Source: JAEUKA01 sp035340095
GTDB taxonomy: Bacteria > Myxococcota_A > Polyangia > Palsa-1104 > JAEUJZ01
Length of the DNA stretch: 16,831 nucleotides
Direction: 5' to 3'
Assembly: GCA_035340095.1 (NCBI GenBank)
Contig: DAORGN010000103.1
Coordinates: 1-16,831 of the forward strand
The position numbers were made by a program, and so were the translations under genes. The notes under the pieces were generated by a model that searched no databases, was not told where the DNA came from, and saw only the letters and a list, made by a program, of their open reading frames with translations. This document shows positions 13,685 through 16,831 of the stretch, piece by piece (the first letter of the stretch is position 1; every line of letters starts with the position of its first letter).

Positions 13685-14431
13685 CTACTTTTTGCGGTTT
13701 TCCGGCTCGACCGCGGAAAGCGATTTGACCGCAGAAAGCCCGACGGGAATCGGCATGATTTTTAGATCCGGTCGGCCCCGGCCCGCATCGCCCCGGTAGC
13801 GCACAAAATAGACGCCAGCGGTATGCGCGCTCAGCGTTGAACACTGCGGTGCCACTTTGCGTAGCTGGCCCCCGTCGTCAGATGGATCGTCGGTCACAGG
13901 CGCCGCAACCGCAGGAAGCTGCAAACAGGCGCGGTGGCTGCCGGTGCCCGCCGCATAGCGGAAATACCGCCCGCGCAGAAGCCGAACTTTTTCGCTGTCG
14001 TCGACGACCATCCACATTCCATCCCCTGCGTCGTCGGCATCACGATAAAAGTAAATGATTGTCGAACCGCTCGCCTGGGCAAAAGGATGCGGATCGGGAA
14101 CCGCTATCGGTGGCTGGCCAAACAGGCGCTTTTCTGCCTGCCGCGCCGCCGGGGCCGAGCTGCTTTGCAGCGCCGCGAGCACGGACGGACGACCGGTATC
14201 GTATTCACCATAGTGAACCCACGCCGCAATCGCCGCTTCTTGCACCGCATCGCTGTCATCGGCCAGTGCCGCTTTGAGCGCGCTGTCGTTGCCTTCGGCT
14301 TCCCAGGTCTTGACCTTGGCGACCCGCATCGACGCGCAGCCCTGCAAAAGCAGTAAAAGTCCGACGCATAGACCTTGGATTCCCAGTCGCTTGCGCATCG
14401 TTTTTTCCCCTCGCGCGCTGCTTTTTTTCAT
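13685..14431 (-). CDS. predicted lipoprotein, unknown function (248 aa)
   Basis: An exported lipoprotein. The signal peptide has a basic start, a leucine-rich core and a good lipobox, LQGC (residues 29-32 from the first ATG). The next segment, roughly residues 40-105, is alanine-rich and helical (DSALKAALADDSDAVQEAAIAAWVHYG), resembling a HEAT-like repeat pair. The C-terminal half contains predicted beta strands (STIIYFYRDADD, VYFVRYRGDAGRGRPDLKIM). No family was recognised. The ATG at 14431 overlaps the upstream stop as ATGA. A second ATG at 14398 (residue 12) has GAGGGG before it and leaves a more typical signal peptide, so the true start is uncertain. The gene lies between another lipoprotein gene and the kinase gene. 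Confidence 0.78.
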   Translation of the reverse strand: MKKSSARGEKTMRKRLGIQGLCVGLLLLLQGCASMRVAKVKTWEAEGNDSALKAALADDSDAVQEAAIAAWVHYGEYDTGRPSVLAALQSSSAPAARQAEKRLFGQPPIAVPDPHPFAQASGSTIIYFYRDADDAGDGMWMVVDDSEKVRLLRGRYFRYAAGTGSHRACLQLPAVAAPVTDDPSDDGGQLRKVAPQCSTLSAHTAGVYFVRYRGDAGRGRPDLKIMPIPVGLSAVKSLSAVEPENRKK

Positions 14432-15048
14432 CGGCTCCCCGCTTCACGATCGAACGTTGCGGTTTGGCTGCCCACTTTCTGAAACAGCGCGACGTTGTGT
14501 TCGACTGTCTCGAGATCGTGAAAAGCGCGCAGCTTTGCATCTTCCCACTCTCGGTCCAGCTCGGAAAGCCCCCACTTGCCGTCAAGCCCACGCGCGAGCA
14601 AAAACGGCTTGCCAGCCGCGCAACCACAGTGCACGACATCGCCGACGACCGGAACCGTGCGCATGTCTTCAGCGACGCGGGCCCGAAAATCAGCGGCATA
14701 GCGCTCACCATACAGCGACAAAAACAGCTCGCGTCCACTGTCTGCCGACGATGCAAACAGCCGCCCGAGCGCCGCCTCACGCTGGGCCGCTGGATAGCTT
14801 GCACGAATCTGCGTCGCCATCTGTCGGTGCAGCTTGTTCACCGTCGACACCGACCACTGGGTGTTTTGCAAAAGCACGTCGTAGACCGCGATGCCGTCGG
14901 CTTCCCAGATCGCATCGCGCAGGGCAAGACACGCCGATTCAGCGGTTCGACGCTGGCCGCAGCCCACCAACAACAGCAAAAGACCAATCCACAGCCGGCC
15001 CCAGAAACCGGCCCCGTGGCGAAGAAGCCAAGACGCGCAGGCGGTCAT
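14428..15048 (-). CDS. predicted lipoprotein, unknown function (206 aa)
   Basis: The signal peptide has a leucine-rich core and a good lipobox, LVGC (residues 27-30), so membrane lipidation is expected. The mature protein is mainly helical (ACLALRDAIWEADGIAVYDVL, KLHRQMATQIRASYPAAQREA), with a later compact part holding CGCAAGKPFLLARGLDGKWG. The domain is reminiscent of small periplasmic folds but was not recognised. The frame is open to 15438. The ATG at 15048 is chosen because it overlaps the upstream TGA as ATGA and gives a proper signal peptide, while upstream sequence is low-complexity and antisense-like. It also overlaps the next gene by ATGA. The two overlaps indicate an operon with coupled translation. 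Confidence 0.8.
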   Translation of the reverse strand: MTACASWLLRHGAGFWGRLWIGLLLLLVGCGQRRTAESACLALRDAIWEADGIAVYDVLLQNTQWSVSTVNKLHRQMATQIRASYPAAQREAALGRLFASSADSGRELFLSLYGERYAADFRARVAEDMRTVPVVGDVVHCGCAAGKPFLLARGLDGKWGLSELDREWEDAKLRAFHDLETVEHNVALFQKVGSQTATFDREAGSR

Positions 15049-15473
15049 GCGCTCGGCTTGTCTCCGTCCTTGGTCGACTCGGCTGCTTTTTCGACGAGCT
15101 CCTCTTTGTTGGCTTCGCTCACCGACCGCTTTTGCGCAAGCTCTTGCCGTCGCAGGTTCTGCATGTGGAGGACCAGCCGCATCTCGATGTAAAGCCCGAC
15201 GATCAGCCAGATCAGCGGAAAGCCCGGCAGTTCGAAGCCACGCACTTTGCCGTAGGTCAGCAGTCCGCCGACCATCGCTATCAGCGCGGCTCCCGTCGGA
15301 ATCGCCAGCGAAAAGACCCGCTGAAAACCAAGCTGGAGTCCCCCCAAAAGGAGCGCCATCCCGACGACCAGATTGCCCGGAGCGAGCATGAGCCCAAACG
15401 GCTGCACGCGCACGATGGCAAACACGCCCATCATGCACATCATCACGACCAAGTACGAAGTTTGCGAGCGCAC
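15045..15473 (-). CDS. small integral membrane protein, unknown function
   Basis: A 142-aa protein with four likely membrane helices at about residues 6-24, 29-49, 54-74 and 84-103. They are linked by short loops and followed by a charged, lysine- and glutamate-rich cytoplasmic tail (about 104-142). No family was recognised. The arrangement is loosely like small AtpI-type proteins, but no ATP synthase genes are near, so this is not claimed. GTG 15473 is the first start in an otherwise closed upstream frame and has no clear Shine-Dalgarno sequence. It is the first gene of the minus-strand cluster and overlaps the next lipoprotein gene by ATGA. Confidence 0.72.
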   Translation of the reverse strand: MRSQTSYLVVMMCMMGVFAIVRVQPFGLMLAPGNLVVGMALLLGGLQLGFQRVFSLAIPTGAALIAMVGGLLTYGKVRGFELPGFPLIWLIVGLYIEMRLVLHMQNLRRQELAQKRSVSEANKEELVEKAAESTKDGDKPSA

Positions 15474-15756
15474 GAAAGCCCAGCTAACACGTCTTTGGTT
15501 TGGGCGCCATTTCGCCCATCATTTTCGCCCCGCTTTCGCCGTCCATTTCGGGAGTTTTCCGTCGCCCACGTTTTTTGATCTTGCCGCTCAATGGCCGCCT
15601 TTGGTATTGAAGGCACCTCCTAAAGCAAGCCGATTGCTGTTTTTTGGCCATCACGCTCTGCGTCGCGCCTTCTGCCTGTAGGTGCACTTGAATCAAGTCA
15701 TTCGGTACTGGGTGAGGCTTATCCACAGCTGTGGATAAGTTGTGGATTGTTTAAGC
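15474..15756. other. dnaA upstream intergenic region, possible origin
   Basis: A 283-bp stretch without a convincing gene, between the minus-strand membrane protein gene and dnaA. It ends in a DnaA-box cluster. A short stem AGCAA-GCCGA-TTGCT (15624-15638) is followed by a run of Ts (15640-15645), resembling a weak plus-strand terminator. On the minus strand AGGAGG (15621-15616) looks like a perfect Shine-Dalgarno sequence but is not followed by a usable start. Minus-strand frames here are open but low in complexity. Confidence 0.5.
15719..15749. promoter_or_regulatory. cluster of DnaA boxes upstream of dnaA
   Basis: Two consensus boxes face each other: TTATCCACA (15719-15727) and TGTGGATAA (15730-15738), together a perfect 20-bp palindrome. 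A third, TGTGGATTG (15741-15749), matches 7 of 9 bases. DnaA binding here could autoregulate dnaA or form part of oriC. The 40 bp around the boxes are richer in AT than the surrounding sequence. Confidence 0.75.
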
Positions 15757-16831
15757 ATGTTGACGGATCTGCCCCTCGATAGCTCAGCATCGGGAAATCC
15801 CCCCTCTCCGGCAGGGACAACGATGCTGTGGGATGCGGCGATGGACATTTTGTCCCGCAAGCTGTCGGCGCAGAACTTCGACCTGTGGTTTCGGCCCATC
15901 CGCTGCCAGCGCATTGACGGGGCCCACATCCACCTGATCGCCCCGAATCAGTTCATCAAAGAGTGGTTTGAAACCCACTATCAAAAAGTCGTCCTCGACG
16001 TGATTGGCGAATCGAGCGATCGCCGCTTCACCATCCACTGGGGAATTGACGACGGGGCACATGAAAGCGAGCGAGGACGCGGGGACGAAACCGCCGCCCA
16101 GCCGACCGTGCCCGAAAAACCGGCGGCGAAAAAGCCCAGCCCCAGCGTCGATACGGCACGCAGCGCGGCAGCGCGACGCAGTGGCACAAACGGCAAAGCC
16201 GCATCACAGAGCGATGGCGCCGAACCCGGACCGGAGCTGCTCGCGCGGTACGTGTTTGATTCGTTCGTCATCGGTCCGTCGAATCAGCTTGCCGCAGCCG
16301 CAAGCCGTGCCGTCGCTGACCACCCCGGCAGCAAGTACAATCCGCTGTTCATCTATGGCGGTGTCGGGCTCGGCAAAACGCACCTTCTGCACGCGATCGG
16401 TCACAAGATTCAGGCCGACCACCCTGGGTGGCGAATCCTGTACCTGAAGACCGAGACGTTCATGAACGAGTACATAAACCAAGTGCGCTCGGGCCGCATC
16501 GAGGAGTTTCGCGCCAAATACCGCGACACCACCGACGTGCTGCTGATGGACGACATCCAGTATTTGGGCGGCAAAGAGCGGACCCAGGACGAATTTTTCC
16601 ACACGTTCAACGCGCTGTTTGAATCGCACCGGCAGATCGTCGTCACCGCGGACAAATACCCGCACGAGATCCCCGATCTGGAAGAGCGCATTCGATCGCG
16701 CTTTCAGTGGGGACTCATCGCTGACATCCAGGCGCCCGAGCTGGAAACGCGGGTCGCGATTTTGCAAAAGAAAGCAGAGCTGGATCAGATCGCGCTGTCC
16801 GACGAAGTGGCGCTGTTTTTGGCGACCCACA
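15757..16831 (+). CDS. dnaA: chromosomal replication initiator DnaA (partial, runs off window)
   Basis: DnaA binds origin boxes, melts the origin and loads the replicative helicase. The window holds 358 codons of a protein usually about 450 aa long; the C-terminal box-binding domain lies beyond the edge. Domain I is visible (LWDAAMDILSRKLSAQNFDL from about residue 24), then a variable Pro/Ala-rich linker to about 160. Domain III starts near YVFDSFVIG (166-168 is VFD). Walker A GGVGLGKT is at about 201-208, Walker B with Asp265-Asp266 lies in VLLMDDIQYL, and LEERIRSRFQWGL follows. The ATG at 15757 has no Shine-Dalgarno sequence. ATG 15823 has AGGGA 5 bp upstream and starts right at domain I, so it is a real alternative. 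The DnaA boxes directly upstream support autoregulation. Confidence 0.95.
   Translation, partial: MLTDLPLDSSASGNPPSPAGTTMLWDAAMDILSRKLSAQNFDLWFRPIRCQRIDGAHIHLIAPNQFIKEWFETHYQKVVLDVIGESSDRRFTIHWGIDDGAHESERGRGDETAAQPTVPEKPAAKKPSPSVDTARSAAARRSGTNGKAASQSDGAEPGPELLARYVFDSFVIGPSNQLAAAASRAVADHPGSKYNPLFIYGGVGLGKTHLLHAIGHKIQADHPGWRILYLKTETFMNEYINQVRSGRIEEFRAKYRDTTDVLLMDDIQYLGGKERTQDEFFHTFNALFESHRQIVVTADKYPHEIPDLEERIRSRFQWGLIADIQAPELETRVAILQKKAELDQIALSDEVALFLATH

Noticed and set aside
15049..15438. N-terminal extension of the 206-aa lipoprotein up to 15438
   Set aside because: The extension overlaps the membrane protein gene in another frame, is low-complexity, and would bury the signal peptide in the middle of the protein.
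14274..15578. 434-aa open frame on the plus strand
   Set aside because: It is antisense to two lipoprotein genes and the membrane protein gene, which have proper signal peptides and ATGA overlaps. Its product is low-complexity.
15484..15726. 80-aa minus-strand frame between the membrane protein gene and dnaA
   Set aside because: It overlaps the DnaA boxes, has no ribosome binding site at its ATG and shows no recognised motif. It was kept only as an unexplained region.
1..16831. tRNA or rRNA genes, CRISPR arrays, insertion sequences, prophage genes
   Set aside because: No matching repeats, cloverleaf-like segments, transposase motifs or phage genes were recognised on reading the window and its translations.

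Overview
The window is high-GC bacterial chromosome with tightly packed housekeeping genes. It looks like a deltaproteobacterial or myxobacterial (Myxococcota-like) genome. Support for that is a Cys-rich lipoprotein with a CPxGxxCxxGxC core, a PEGA-type transmembrane Ser/Thr kinase, several orphan lipoproteins and a ParA/ribbon-helix-helix pair. This assignment is inference from gene content, not a phylogenetic result. No tRNA, rRNA, insertion sequence, CRISPR array or prophage was seen.

Layout. 23-1463 (+): a Cys-rich lipoprotein, then holA (DNA polymerase III delta). 1473-2525 (-): a degenerate zinc-type alcohol dehydrogenase relative, convergent with holA and head-to-head with parA. 2524-5030 (+): parA with an N-terminal four-cysteine extension, a small RHH protein and ddl (D-Ala-D-Ala ligase). 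5131-5697 (+): a MerR-type regulator with a C-terminal double CxxC. 5737-7446 (-): a nitrilase-family amidase followed by an exported helical protein. 7490-10412 (+): hrcA-grpE-dnaJ, without dnaK. 10684-11805 (+): recA, after a 271-bp leader region. 11812-15473 (-): a membrane protein, two lipoproteins and a Ser/Thr kinase. 15474-15756: intergenic region with DnaA boxes. 15757 to the end (+): dnaA, cut by the window edge.

The genes cover replication initiation (dnaA), elongation (holA), segregation-like functions (parA/RHH), recombination (recA), cell wall synthesis (ddl) and protein folding (hrcA-grpE-dnaJ). A replication origin near dnaA is plausible.

The most unusual feature of the DNA is promoter layout. 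Several genes (holA, parA, the amidase, the kinase) have a -10-like hexamer ending only 6 to 9 bp before the start codon and no Shine-Dalgarno sequence, as expected for leaderless mRNAs. Others (the first lipoprotein, RHH, ddl, grpE, dnaJ, recA) have ordinary Shine-Dalgarno sequences. Other points of interest are the zinc-ribbon-like ParA, a symmetric -10 shared by two divergent genes, a palindrome built from two convergent stop codons, a palindrome over the kinase start codon, and an ATGA-coupled lipoprotein operon ahead of the kinase. No clearly new multi-gene system could be proven from sequence alone. The ParA/RHH cassette and the lipoprotein-kinase operon are the best candidates.
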